A stretch of DNA of 64,000 nt from Tetraselmis striata. Lineage: Eukaryota; Chlorophyta; Chlorodendrophyceae; Chlorodendrales; Chlorodendraceae. The translations under genes and the position numbers were made by a program. The DNA lies in assembly GCA_006384855.1 (NCBI GenBank), contig VCJN01000175.1, positions 1 through 64,000 of the forward strand, in the 5' to 3' direction. Of the stretch, positions 1 through 10,151 are shown piece by piece; positions within the stretch are counted from its first letter, which is position 1, and each line of letters starts with the position of its first letter. The notes below the pieces were generated by a model. It saw only the letters and a program-made list of their open reading frames with translations, was not told the origin of the DNA and searched no databases.

Positions 1-72
1 CCCCCCAAAAGGGGTACAATATTGAGTTAAGGGGGGTGCAATTTTGACTCAATAATCGCCCTTTTTCCCACT
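1..72 (-). repeat. Terminal repeat of element E (end of a copy lying left of the window)
   Basis: The first ~70 bases match, in the same orientation, the right terminus of the large composite at about 63,870-63,960. They match in reverse complement its left terminus at about 26,385-26,480. The shared core includes ACTCAATAATCGCCC and an upstream block with ACAATATTGAGTTA next to a G run. Because the orientation is that of a right end, the body of this copy should lie upstream of base 1. No target-site duplication could be assigned. Confidence 0.75.
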
Positions 73-1442
73 CCTGCCGGTCCGAGGAAGGGTTGGGAAT
101 CTTCTCGGTCATGCCATGCTTTTAGTCGAAGTAGTCTCTCAGCCAAGCACGCGTGGCTGTCCGCGACGCAATGTGGTACACGGGGGAGCGTTGCGCGAGC
201 AGCCAGGGTTGACTAGGCCATCCACCTCCGCCCTGATCTTGCGGAGCCGCAGAAAGCCGACCTTGTGGATGAACATCATGCCTCCTTGCACACCTATCGG
301 GATACATGTCAACGGTCAGGTAGTTAATGCAAACGCCGCTGTTACTGCAGTCTAGCGACATGATGGGTCGCGATGGAGGCCGCATCCTAGGCGTTGCCGG
401 CGGGGGCGGGCTACAATATATCGGTCAAATTGATCGCCGGCAAGTCCGCAATCGTGCGCTAGAGGCGAGGTCAATATATAGTGGGCATGGCAACGCGGTT
501 GGGACGGACTAACGGTATAAAGGTAAAAAATATTGAGGCGTACTAGAGGTCTGAGATCAGGTCCGCTACAGTCAGCAGGGTCAGGCATGGGCGGTGGGAC
601 CCACCCGGACGGAGGCCGCCGCTCTCAGTAAACCACCAGAACACTCCTGCGCCAGGCCGGTTGTCCCCACCTCGGCGTTGGTCTCGCATATTCGTAGCGG
701 GGTGATAGTGCACGACTCCAAGCTCAGGCCAGCCCTAGACCCAAGGCAAGCCGAACCCCACGCCGTTGCACCCATGGCCAAGCCCCAAGCCCAAGGCCGA
801 CAGCAAGCCCCGCCGCAGCCCCAAGGCCAAGGCTCAAGTCCAAAGCGACCCCCGAGCCGCCCAAGGCCAAGTCCAAGGTGGCCCCCCGAGCCACCCAAGG
901 GGGGGGCGGCGGTTCAGCGCAAGCCCCCCCGTGGTGTCCGAGACTATCAAAAGAGATTGGAGGGAGGGGGCCGCCGCTAAGGAGGCGAAGACGGCATCCT
1001 CACGGGCAATGGGACACGTTGGAGTAGGCTGAAAATTACTTGAACTACCGCCCCTCCCATCTTGCCCGTAGTTGTAAATGACACCATTTCGTCTTGCGAA
1101 TTTCCAACTTAAGCCGAGCCCCACTAGAGTCACAATAGATAAGGTGGTCGGCATCTTGATGTGGCACTTTGAGAGCACATTTCGCCATCTTTTGTCACCT
1201 TGGTTCCTTAACACAGTAACCTGCGAAAAAATGACCGACCTATAAAGTTAATTGACTTACTGTTAGCGGGTTGCTACCGAGTGAGGCTTAGCATCGTTTG
1301 CGGTAGCAACGCAGCCTTTCCGGTTGCATATTGTGACGACGCCTTGATGTTAACCAACAGTACGCGCAAAGGTGCAAGTGTTAGCCGCCCGTGTGCCCCA
1401 CACAATAATATTGCGCCCGACCCTCACTGACCGTCCGCCGCC
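73..1442. other. Unassigned region without a supported gene
   Basis: No reading frame here looks convincingly coding. Bases about 770-900 are built from imperfect CCAAG/CCAAGGCC repeats that keep several frames open and give Pro/Lys/Gln-rich peptides; this is a compositional effect. A 10-bp inverted repeat (GTTGCTACCG with CGGTAGCAAC) brackets a short loop at about 1,269-1,309. AT-richer stretches alternate with GC-rich ones, as in old transposon debris. Confidence 0.5.
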
Positions 1443-1901
1443 TCACCCTGCGCACCCTACCAACCGAGCGTGCCTTCTCGGAAGCCTCACACACGGCGGC
1501 GCGAGTCGCGTCGTGGAACGCGTCCCTGACATGGCGGAACTCCACCCTCGCCACGGCTCGGTGGTCGGGCAGGGGACAGCCCGCTGAAAGGTCGTCATGC
1601 ATGGTACTTGGGGCCGCACAAAGCCGGGGTGCCGTGCGTCAGCAACACTCCCACTCCGTCCGTGGCCGCAGTACACGCATGACGGGCTGTCCGGACAGGA
1701 CACGCACATGATAGTGCATGTGGCCGCCTCCCGCCACTGCTCGTAGTGCTCCGGGTCAACATGGCGACGAGCAAGTCGGCATGTCCCGCAGGTGGCTGCG
1801 GGGCGGGTGGCGTCGAGCGCAGCCTCGCTCGCCTCGACAAACCCCTCAGCCCTATCAGTCGCCTCAACCACGGCCTCCTCCGCCTCCTGACGCGGGCGCA
1901 T
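1443..1901 (-). CDS. Cys-rich hypothetical protein fragment
   Basis: I do not recognise the family. The 152-residue minus-strand frame starts with an acidic Ala/Glu stretch. It is followed by a cysteine cluster: CGTC, then about 25 residues later CTIMCVSC, then CVYCG, with several His residues between. Paired CxxC motifs of this kind usually bind zinc, so a fragment of a zinc-binding or transposase-type protein is conceivable. The last third becomes low-complexity Arg/Pro-rich and is probably not coding. Overlapping frames on both strands are also open because the DNA is GC-rich, which lowers confidence. No start context, intron or neighbour supports a complete gene. Confidence 0.3.
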   Translation of the reverse strand: MRPRQEAEEAVVEATDRAEGFVEASEAALDATRPAATCGTCRLARRHVDPEHYEQWREAATCTIMCVSCPDSPSCVYCGHGRSGSVADARHPGFVRPQVPCMTTFQRAVPCPTTEPWRGWSSAMSGTRSTTRLAPPCVRLPRRHARLVGCAG

Positions 1902-2902
1902 CGGCGCATCATCGTCGCATGGCGGGGCGTCCTTCGGTGCTGTGAGGATGTGGCCCTAGACACAGGTGGGGCCGGCACCGCCCGGTATTGCTCCACATGC
2001 CTTGCGGTTGCGGTGGTGCGGTGCGGAATTACTGACGCGACAGCTCCGCCGCACAGGCACCGGCAGCCGGCACCCCGCGCCTGCTGCGCTTACCACCAAC
2101 CGGCATGTTTCCTTTGGGAGGCGGTTCATCCGCGTCGGAGGTGAGCGGCGGTGCCGGTGTGGGTGTGGATACTGCCCGGCCATAGGGCTCCCGCCGCCTC
2201 CTCTCCGCCGACCCACGCCGCGGAGACCCATGATGCGCCCGCATAGTCGCCATACATGACGCGGGGACGGGGAGGGGGGGGGGGATTCGTGCGTTTCGTA
2301 GGTCGGCGGAACGGCGTTCGAAGCTGCGGCTGGCGAAGGTGGTGATAGTTAGCGTGGCGGTGTCGGCGGCGTATTACCGTGCGGGCATGCGTGGGCAACC
2401 CGACGGCAGCAAGCGCCGGACTCGGCGTGTGCCGGCGGCAGAGCTGCGAAGCCATGGACATGGTACGGGATGACAAGTATGGCTAAGCAACTGCCGAGGC
2501 TTTGCGGCTTAACCCCCATGTCCGGCGGCTGAGGGACGGGAAGTGCGTAGAAGTTGATCGCCAAAGCGGGCATATAAGCATGGCTGTGCTAGGTTTCTAT
2601 TAAGTAATGGCGGTTTGTGCTAAGTAATTCGTAGGGGTGGACCATGCAGCGCAGCTAGGGGGCGGTATAAATGAGGCCGGGCACATATACTGCTCCACGA
2701 AACGACACTGTCGCACGTATAGTTAAATATACGCCCCCCCCCCCCCCCCCCCCCCCCCCGCCGGGTCGGCCCGCCGACCCGCTACGGCTTGTAATATCGG
2801 TCATGCATCACCGGGGAATGTGTGAGTGGATGCCCCGCCGCCACATCCCCCCCCCCCCCCCCCCGCCCCCCCCATTAACACTTGTGCACTCATTAAGTTT
2901 GG
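1902..2902. other. Unassigned region with C/G homopolymer tracts
   Basis: Nothing coding can be supported. It contains a G run near 2,273-2,284 and two long C runs at about 2,733-2,759 and 2,848-2,871. The second C run ends about 30 bases before the satellite-derived end of element copy M-D. Confidence 0.5.
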
Positions 2903-2923
2903 GCTGATTTCGGAGCAGTACAT

Positions 2924-2970
2924 GTACGTATGTATATATATATACATGTACACAGCAGTACATGTACACG

Positions 2971-3026
<56 letters not shown>

Positions 3027-3030
3027 ATGC
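2924..3030. repeat. Microsatellite (AC)n / (AT)n in the short satellite subunit
   Basis: An alternating ACAC run is followed by a TATA run, inside a region that corresponds to the AT-rich insert of the short satellite subunit (for example 35,400-35,450, where it is much shorter). The dinucleotide tracts are expanded here relative to every copy in the main array. Confidence 0.85.
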
Positions 3031-3109
3031 AACGTAGGACGCGCGCGGAAAGAGGGGGACCGGCGGAGTGCATTGTCGGTGCGTAGAGTAGCGTGTTGGC
3101 GAGATTCGG

Positions 3110-3570
3110 GGTGCATCGGACGCTGGATGCCCATCCACCCGGCGTAAAAGACGCGTAATATTCACACTATATTCACACACAAATGTGTGAAAACCGGACA
3201 TTCCGTGCCGGATGGATGGGAATACGGCATCCGATGCAGCCAAAACCCCAGCAACACGCTATTCTATCCACCGCCAATGCACTCCGCCAGCACCGCCTCA
3301 TTCTCCCGTCGATTTCGAAACTGCCTTCACATTATCCACCGCTAATTGCAATTCCCACCGTGTAATGTTGTCACGATGTGCGCACACAACAACACTTACT
3401 ACCGGTTCCCACGCGGATGGAGGCGGGGCTGGCGGAGTGCATTGGCGGTGCATAGAGTAGCGTGCTGCAAATACTTGGGGTGCATCGGGCGCGGGATGCC
3501 CATCCACCCGGCGTAAAAGACGCGTAATATTCACACTATATTCACACACAAATGTGTGAAAACCGGACAT
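3110..3570 (-). repeat. Satellite unit of the ~365-bp family, minus orientation
   Basis: It contains the family's landmarks in reverse complement: the GCACCGCCAATGCACTCC block and its inverted partner, the GTGCGCACACAAC centre, and the spacer around ATATTCACACTATATTCACA. This places satellite DNA directly beside gene 2 of M-D. The same neighbourhood is found at M-B, where the main array begins about 400 bases after gene 2. Confidence 0.85.
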
Positions 3571-3757
3571 TCTCTGAGACCACACGATGTGCCCGGTGAC
3601 CTCCATATCCAGCACGTCCACCGATGCAAGTAATAAAGACATGACACCCCCCCCCCCCCCCCACCAAAGTGGAGGAAGTGTAGGAGTACAACCGGAGCAT
3701 GACGTGATCCATTGTCGCTTGTTTACAAGTACGGCCGGTGCTGCCAGACCCGACCGT

Positions 3758-5329
3758 CTAATGCGGGATGGAGGCGGCAGCGGCAGCAGCAGGAGCCGCA
3801 GCCTCAACAGCAAGCCGCAGCTCCTTCGCGCTAGCATGGATGATGGCGTAGTCCTCGTCACCTTACACATGCTTTGGCAACACCGCATGGTCCCCAAAAT
3901 GGGCCACATACTGCGCCGCCAACTCGTGATTGCGTTTCTCCGCAACATCACTGCGGGGGTGATGTGTGGGTAGAGTGCCTCGTCGTAGGCTGCGCGGAAC
4001 GGCGTGTACTGGGTAGGGTCGTCCGCACGGCCGCAGCTAGGCAGCCCCAGCAGGTGCTCCTGCCCGCACAAGCGGACATTGCCACGCCCGTGACACTTGG
4101 GACATGGGTTACCGCCGGGCAGCTCAACTGGGGCGCGCACGGGCCCGCGGTGCGCCGTGTCCGACCCAAACATGTACCCATGGTATTGTTTCATGTAGGG
4201 CATGTCCTCCTCGGGGACACCCAAGCCACGCTCCAAGTCCTCCAGGGACGGCATCAAGTTCGTGTGGCTCATGATGAAGTCGGCAGCTCCCGGATCTGTC
4301 TCCGCCAGCGTCCTCTCCGTGAGGCGGTGATCCTGGTGGCCCTTTTCATGTCAACACATGGATGGCACTCAGTCCCCGCCCCCGCCCCCGCCCCCGCCAC
4401 CGGCCTGGGTGAAGGGGGGGGGGGGGGGGGGCGCACCGGGTACCGAATGTGCTTCACGGCATCTCTGAAGCTCACTTATGGCCCGCAGTACACCTCAGTG
4501 GGGCGGCAGTGGCACGTGCATGCAAGAATGGCCTGCAGATTTGAAGCCTGCCCATCAATGTGGGTGATCTTAGCTGGGGGTGCATCGGAAAACCCTAAAA
4601 TTCAAAGCGGGGGCATCCGCCGGGGTGAACAGCAACGCGATCACCGGCCACGACCAAAACCTTGATGCTAGCTCGCCGGCCTTCTCAGCACCAGCCACGA
4701 AAGCGCGCCGCAATTCCAGCAAGGCGGCAAACAAGGCCTTCCTACAAGGCACACGCTCAGAATAAGCGACGCACGAGTCAAGGGTTGAAGGGGGCCGGGG
4801 GGGGGGGGGGGGGGGGGGGCACCTCTTTATCTGCCTTTGCTTGTTGCCGACCTAGGTCTCTGGCGCAATCCTTGCTCAATGCCACAGCTTCCACGGGTCG
4901 ACTTTGCCCTCCTTTTCCCCGTCATACGGCTTCACCTGCGTGTGATCTGCAACGTCCGGGTCTTCCGGGGGCATGACCAGATGGTGTCAGGGGCACACAC
5001 ACCATGCTCAACACCATGCTCAGAACCGCGACGTTTGTACTCCCTTCCGCTCCGCCGCGTCCTTCGCTGAAACCAACCGGGTCTTGTGCGATGTGCGACA
5101 ACAAACCCACCTCTAGCCGCCCGGGAGCGTTCAGGTCCGGGTATGGCGTCGGGACGACATCAATAAACCTTCTCATCAAGGCGTCTTGTCCGAGAAGCCT
5201 CCACAGCTTCAGCAGGTGTACGGGGTCGCAGGTACCACCATCATGTAGCCACCGCTCGAGGTAGGCTTGCAACCTCGTCGTCGCATCTTCCTCAGCGAGG
5301 AGCTCAGGCGATTTAACATTTTTTGACAT
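3758..5329 (-). pseudogene. Element M gene 2, copy D (CxxCxGxG zinc-motif protein), broken
   Basis: Function unknown. The frame opens at 5,329 with MSKNVKSPELL, giving a first exon that is mostly helical and charged. A second block (about 4,980-4,810) contains DPWKLWH. A third block (about 4,740-4,440) contains FWSWPVIALLF. The last block (about 4,340-3,758) carries CPKCHGRGNV and a second Cys pair, a CxxCxGxG signature of the kind seen in DnaJ-type zinc fingers. Blocks are separated by probable GT..AG introns, two of which contain long C/G runs. Against copy B, this copy has a TGG to TGA and a TGG to TAG change in the second block and one C fewer in a C run near 3,960. That loss shifts the Ala-rich C-terminal frame. 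The start is chosen from the first Met shared with the conserved block. An unrelated nuclear regulator is possible, but the association with M repeats in copy B. Confidence 0.6.
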
Positions 5330-5345
5330 GGCGGCAGGTTTAATG

Positions 5346-5376
<31 letters not shown>

Positions 5377-5783
5377 TTGGGTGCCCACGCACGGGGATTT
5401 GCGGCGCTGGGTGAAGCGGCGGACACTCACCCGCTCCGCCCCTACACGTCGTGCACATCGGTACACAACGCCGCACATCGCCGCACAACGCTGCTGCACC
5501 ACGGTGCACAATATATGTGCGCACATCCGTGCACATTCGTCGCGCACATATATGCGCGCCCTACCGCATATATTTTCCCGGATTCACTCGGTGAAACCAC
5601 GTATTCATTACGCCGTGCTACTTAACAATAAACATTACGAAATTACGCCGACACAATGCCGCACCGACTAGCCCTTCACAATACGTGCATATAAATAGTA
5701 GTGGCGCGCTGCTCCTCGCCTCCGTTGTGTCGTTGACTGTTCCGGAAGGCGGTCGTCGACTTAGTGTTAGTTTCTCCACCTCG

Positions 5784-5799
5784 CCCCCCCCCCCCCCCC
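5784..5799. repeat. Poly-C tract in the divergent promoter region of M
   Basis: A run of about 16 C ends 17 bases before the gene 1 ATG (5,817). The same position is occupied by a 22-base tract in M-B (32,446-32,467) and M-C (60,663-60,684). The tract is fixed in place but variable in length. Confidence 0.85.
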
Positions 5800-5816
5800 T
5801 CACCGCTCGCAGCGCC

Positions 5817-5838
5817 ATGGCAGCATTAGCCTCCCATA
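5817..5838 (+). pseudogene. Element M gene 1, 5' stub
   Basis: Only the ATG and about six codons match the start of gene 1 in M-B and M-C before homology ends. The 3' two thirds of the gene lie at 12,470-13,114 on the same strand. The stub marks one side of the interruption. Confidence 0.55.
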
Positions 5839-6455
5839 CTGTCCCGGAATTATACTGTAACGGCCGGTAATCGCGATTTTCCCACAGAATGGGCTTGTAA
5901 TCGTTGTATATACCGTGTAATCGCCACTTTTCTGCTAGACTCGGTAGTCGCAATGAAGTCCCCGGCCCGCCTTCCGTAATTTATACCAGTACCATGTCGT
6001 GCCGTCCCCGTAGTACATTGGGCCTGCATCACGCCTCGCGTGGTTAGCCGTAATCTTTGGGACTCCCGCCACGCTGTACTTTAACGCCTCACAATACAAG
6101 CTCCGTGACGACTCGCAACGGACACTTCACTACCATGCATCTCACCAGCGTCGGAGCGCCAGTGACTAGCCCCTGCCAACCCCCGCCGCTGCGAGCCGCC
6201 GGCGCCGAGTAGTGGTGTGCCATCGGGCATCGCAAATCCAAGCGCCGTATTCCTGAGGGCAAGGAGGGCTAGACGCCTTCCGAGGGGACTTGGGTAGAGA
6301 TAACCAAGAAAATGCGCTGCTGCGCGTGTGGCGCCTGCTTCACGAAGACTCGGTTCTACGACACACACAGATGGGCATGCGCCCAGTCGCCCCCGTCCAC
6401 CGCCGCGCCTGTCGCAGCCGGTGATGATGGCGCCCTGCGGTAGCTGCTGCACTGT
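5839..6455. other. Unassigned region at the M interruption
   Basis: I see no supported gene. The DNA has no recognisable relation to M, and no terminal repeat of a single inserted element could be found at the 5,838 junction. Confidence 0.4.
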
Positions 6456-7126
6456 ATGGCCGTCACCCCTTTGCTCCGCCCCGGACCCGGTCAGACCGAA
6501 ATGCGGGGCGAGCCGCCGGGTGCATCGATACCGTCGCTGCCGCCAATCGCCCCCGCCGCCTCTCCACCGCTCTCGTCTCCCCGAAACGAATCAGCGAGCC
6601 TCGCACCCGCCGGAGGGGAGGGGCGTTCGGTGTCATCTGATGGTGGCCTGGCAGCAAGCATGGCAGCGCAGGAGATGAATGCCGAACTTCACGTGGGCGC
6701 TATTATAACCAAGACGTTAGGGACGCGGGGGACCTTTCTCGGCCATGTAGTCTCCCCCCCCCCCCCCTGTTCCACCTGCCATATATATAGCCCCACCGCC
6801 CATGTGACATCCACCCGTGTGTATCATCCAACACCCAGGTCGTCGGCTAGAGAATGGGATAACGAGGACGCAGACCCGGCTGATAGGGATCTGGTTATGA
6901 AGGTGATTTACGACGATGGCGACTAGGAAGAGCTAACTGAGTCGAAGATACAGCCGCTATACCCGACGACAGAGCAGCTGAGCGATTTCAGTCGCAGGTT
7001 GCCTCAAGGCGCCATTGGCGCCCTTCCGGCGTGCGCCTCTTGCGCAACCACCGACGGTGCTTTCGGGGGGGTCCTTAGATATTCGCTAAGGGGTGAGGGT
7101 ATCGCACTGGGCACGTGTAAACGATG
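6456..7126 (+). pseudogene. Reading frame with a YDDGD-type chromatin-reader-like motif, interrupted by TAG
   Basis: Residues about 75-95 read HVGAIITK...GTFLGHVV, and near residue 150 the frame reads VIYDDGD. Protist and algal proteins, including retroelement polyproteins, commonly carry a small Tudor/PTM-like domain. Its pattern is VGxxVxKxF...FxGxV, then 20-40 residues later YxVxYDDGDxExL. The match in order and spacing is good. At 6,924-6,926 a TAG follows DDGD, and the next codons read EELTE; a TAG in place of a Glu codon is the simplest reading. The frame then stays open to a TGA near 7,124. A poly-C run inside the Pro-rich linker (6,752-6,767) could be intronic. The N-terminal start is uncertain. 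Assignment to a retroelement rather than a host gene is inference. Confidence 0.45.
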
Positions 7127-7389
7127 ATTTGCTGTGCTTCATCCTTACTACACGCGCATTCGTTTAAATGCTTGCGCGCATATGTCCACATGACATGAGC
7201 TACGCCAGCTTGTCGACGCCGATAGCGACGCCGAAGGCATTGTCGCGGGGGTTGTGGAAGGCAACCCCTCTGACGGCAGCCGCAACGAAAGCGACGGGGG
7301 GAGACGCTGTTGCGAGGTAGGACTTCAGTACCGGGACGTCAGCCGCCGTGTAGCAAGGCGCCTCAGCCGCTGTTAGGTACTCTTAACTA
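7127..7389. other. Short intergenic stretch
   Basis: No gene or repeat recognised between the interrupted YDDGD frame and the fold-back structure. Confidence 0.4.
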
Positions 7390-8716
7390 ATGTACTTTGT
7401 ACTGCGGGAGCCGACGAAGGAGCGAAGAACTGGCGATTGAGGCGGACGAGAACGAGTACAAGCCAAGCGAAGTACGAGTATGAGCATTGCGAGTGCGAGT
7501 ACAAGTGAAGGCGAAGTACTGGGACGAGGACGACGAGGCGACCGTACGCGCGACTACAAGGCGACTAGTTGTGCAGGACAGTATTACGAGTACCCACATG
7601 GGGTGCGAGTAACCTGTACTTACGCCTGCGTACCAGCAAGAGCGCGATTGTCGTACGCTATGGTGTCACCTGCTAGAGGATGATGATACCAAGCGTTAGA
7701 TGGAGCGCGGCCTTAGTGGAGTGTTAGTAGTAGGTACTAGAGCCTACTAGAACCATCTAGAACGCTATAGCATTTGCTATAGCAATAGTAGATAAATATT
7801 ACATCACTGTGCTGCGGACAGACGAAGGTGCTAGCAACCTGTCTGTAGTTAGTTGTGTGTTACTAAAATAGCGACGGGCCGCGGGTTAGGACCGCACACG
7901 TCGATTTTAGTATTAGTATAGTAGTTACACGCAGCACAAGTGGTGGGAATTGGAATCTATACGCAGCGCACGGAATGACGGAAACCACCGACTATAAATA
8001 GGCCGGCAAAACCACCGCCGGGCCAGTCACCCAGGTTACCGGCTTCCGGTACTGTAAGAATCCCTTTTCCCAAATCTCCGCTCATTATTCCTGGCCGTGT
8101 GGAATAACGATCCAATGGGCCCTCGACTCAGCTCCTGCATTAGGACTATCTATGGCTAGACGACTATTCGGCCTAAGTCCTAAGGGGGATGTAACAATTG
8201 GGATCGACGTGTGCGGTCCTAACCCGCGGCCCGTCGCTATTTTAGTAACACACAACTAACTACAGACAGGTTGCTAGCACCTTCGTCTGTCCGCAGCACA
8301 GTGATGTAATATTTATCTACTATTGCTATAGCAAATGCTATAGCGTTCTAGATGGTTCTAGTAGGCTCTAGTACCTACTACTAACACTCCACTAAGGCAG
8401 CGCTCCATCTAACGCTTGGTATCATCATCCTCTAGTAGGTGACACCATAGCGTACGACAATCGCGCTCCTGCTGGTACGCATGCGTAAGTACAGGTTACT
8501 CGCACCCCATGTGGGTACTCGTAATACTGTCCTGCACAACTAGTCGCCTTGTAGTCGCGCGTACTGTCGCCTCGTCGTCCTCGTCCCAGTACTTCGCCTT
8601 CACTTGTACTCGCACTCGCAATGCTCATACTCGTACTTCGCTTGGCTTGTACTCGTTCTCGTCCGCCTCAGTCGCCAGTTCTTTGCTCCTTCGTCGGCTC
8701 CCGCAGTACAAAGTAG
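7390..8716. mobile_element. Fold-back LTR structure (inverted repeat arms of about 515 bp)
   Basis: Bases 7,390-7,905 and 8,202-8,716 are near-identical inverted repeats around a 296-bp unique spacer. Reading the minus strand, a candidate LTR runs from TGTTACA at 8,196 to about 7,693. A TATA-like CTATTTATAG lies in the spacer, and TGGTATCATCATCC follows the LTR, resembling a primer-binding site for initiator tRNA-Met. Leader sequence follows. The right arm repeats R/U5-like, PBS-like and leader sequence in the opposite direction. A related copy of spacer plus arm at 16,272-16,817 shows this is a dispersed repeat. The leader is rich in GAGTAC/GCGAG-type words that keep frames open on both strands; these ORFs are not counted as genes. 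Confidence 0.65.
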
Positions 8717-9040
8717 AGCAGTGTAGAGTAAATAACAGCCGCCCCCGCCAACTGGGCGGCCTGCGCAGAGGCGCTGGATAAGTATTGTCAAGGAACTGGC
8801 ACACTGGAGCTTGAGCCGGCATGGAAGCGCGCATATGAAATGGAGCTCGACCCCCATAACATCAAGTGACCCCCTCCCCCCCCCCGGACCCATGCCCCCT
8901 CTCTACTCCCGTTTAATCATAACCTGAACTCAGGTCATAGGTCAGAATCTTAACGCAGCATGTTCCGGGTGTATACGCAACTTTCTGCTACCATATGTGA
9001 ACCGCCTACTGCGTTCCCTGTTGCGCGTTGCTACCCTGAT
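8717..9040. other. Unassigned spacer before the minisatellite
   Basis: No coding or repeat signal beyond a short C run at about 8,875-8,885. Confidence 0.4.
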
Positions 9041-9612
9041 GCGCGTTGGCGCCCCGTTGCCCCGGCCGCGGCGCGTTGGCGCCCCGCTGCCCCGGCCGCG
9101 GCGCGTTGGCGCCCCGCTGCCCCGGCCGCGGCGCGTTGGCGCCCCGCTGCCCCGGGCCGCGGCGCGTTGGCGCCCCGCTGCCCCGGCCGCGGCGCGTTGG
9201 CCCCCCGCTGCCCCGGCCGCGGCGCGTTGGCGCCCCGCTGCCCCGGCCGCGGCGCGTTGGCGACCCGCTGCCCCGGCCGCGGCGCGTTGGCGCCCCGCTG
9301 CCCCGGCCGCCGCGCGTTGGCGACCCGCTGCCCCGGCCGCCGCGCGTTGGCGCCCCGCTGCCCCGGCCGCGGCGCGTTGGCGACCCGCTGCCCCGGCCGC
9401 GGCGCGTTGGCCCCCCGCTGCCCCGGCCGCGGCGCGTTGGCGCCCCGCTGCCCCGGCCGCGGCGCGTTGGCCCCCCGCTGCCCCGGCCGCGGCGCGTTTG
9501 GCGCCCCGCTGCCCCGGCCGCGGCGCGTTGGCGACCCGCTGCCCCGGCCGCGGCGCGTTGGCGACCCGCTGCCCCGGCCGCGGCGCGTTGGCGACCCGCT
9601 GCCCCGGCCGCG
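9041..9612. repeat. 30-bp GC minisatellite, about 19 copies
   Basis: The unit contains GCGCGTTGGCGCCCCGCTGC followed by CCCGGCCGCG. Units are nearly uniform at 30 bp, with substitutions mainly at one position (GCGCC, GCGAC or GCCCC) and one 31-bp unit near 9,150 and another near 9,500. The period is a multiple of three and lacks stop codons, so several frames on both strands are open across it. This is expected from the repeat and is not evidence of a gene. A second locus with about four units lies at 61,127-61,259. Confidence 0.95.
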
Positions 9613-9710
9613 CTAGCAATGGAAATGCGGTTTGTGAAATCGACGGACATGATTCGATTCATCAACTCTTATCTGCGGTCGAAAATTACATGTTATGATC
9701 GTTGATTATG
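9613..9710. repeat. Conserved 3' flank of the minisatellite
   Basis: About 100 bases after the last unit match the bases after the second minisatellite locus (61,255-61,350), including GCGGTTTGTGAAATCGACGG and TCTTATCTGCGGTCGA. The repeat and this flank therefore spread or were duplicated together. In both loci one continuous frame reads from the repeat into RFVKSTD and stops within about 25 residues. Confidence 0.8.
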
Positions 9711-9938
9711 ATTAGTGATGTTGCTGGCTGCACTACTCCGCAGATACAACCCGTATCACCAAATAGGAACGCATCTTCTGGATAAAGGCACCCCCCCCCC
9801 CCCCCCCCACGCCTGACTCCAAACTGCCTACATAGTGTCGCCTTGCTGAGTTCTGGTATACACATACATGCAGGTTGTGCAGAAGAAGCCCGAGACATGC
9901 CTGTGGTGTGCAGACACAATACATGAGACGAGCAGTGG
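9711..9938. other. Spacer with poly-C tract
   Basis: Contains a C run at about 9,791-9,809. No gene recognised. Confidence 0.4.
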
Positions 9939-10151
9939 GTGCCAACTTATGAATACGGCAAGCATGCCGTACTGCGAGACAGGCGTGCCAAGGTGGAGCA
10001 GCATGACAACCATATGTATGTTGGGGGATTGCAGTACTTCCTGGAGGTGACCCCCACCAGCCCTTCGCTGCCGGACCTCATCCTCGCTGTGTGCCGACTG
10101 CACGCAGCTGAGCGCATGGCAGTAGGGTCCCCCCTTGGCACTGGTGATTGA
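9939..10151 (+). CDS. Hypothetical 70-residue reading frame
   Basis: I do not recognise it. The frame starts just after a plausible 3' splice site (GACGAGCAG at about 9,928-9,936). It has a mixed, protein-like composition: PTYEYGK, then HMYVGGLQYFLEV, then a Leu-rich end. A neighbouring frame just upstream contains CLWC. It could be an exon of a small or decayed gene. There is no homologous copy in the window to test it. Confidence 0.22.
   Translation: MPTYEYGKHAVLRDRRAKVEQHDNHMYVGGLQYFLEVTPTSPSLPDLILAVCRLHAAERMAVGSPLGTGD

Larger units (their letters stand above)
2903..5838 (-). mobile_element. Element M, copy D (minus orientation, truncated)
   Basis: In reverse complement this segment is collinear with 32,440-35,460 (M-B) and, near its inner end, with 60,640-60,985 (M-C). 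In M order it holds the first bases of gene 1, a poly-C tract, gene 2, and then satellite units including the short AT-rich subunit. It stops abruptly at about 5,838, inside the 5' end of gene 1. The collinear 3' part of gene 1 reappears at about 12,470, so M-D and M-A probably come from one interrupted copy. Confidence 0.75.

Noticed and set aside
594-1032. Histone H1-like Lys/Pro/Ala protein
   Set aside because: Imperfect CCAAGG repeats produce Lys/Pro-rich peptides in three phases, no phase stays convincing for more than ~40 residues, and no globular domain is present.
8942-9705. Five overlapping ~220-residue ORFs through the GC minisatellite
   Set aside because: A 30-bp stop-free unit opens many frames on both strands at once. 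There is no reason to prefer one as a protein apart from the weak exit-frame observation reported separately.
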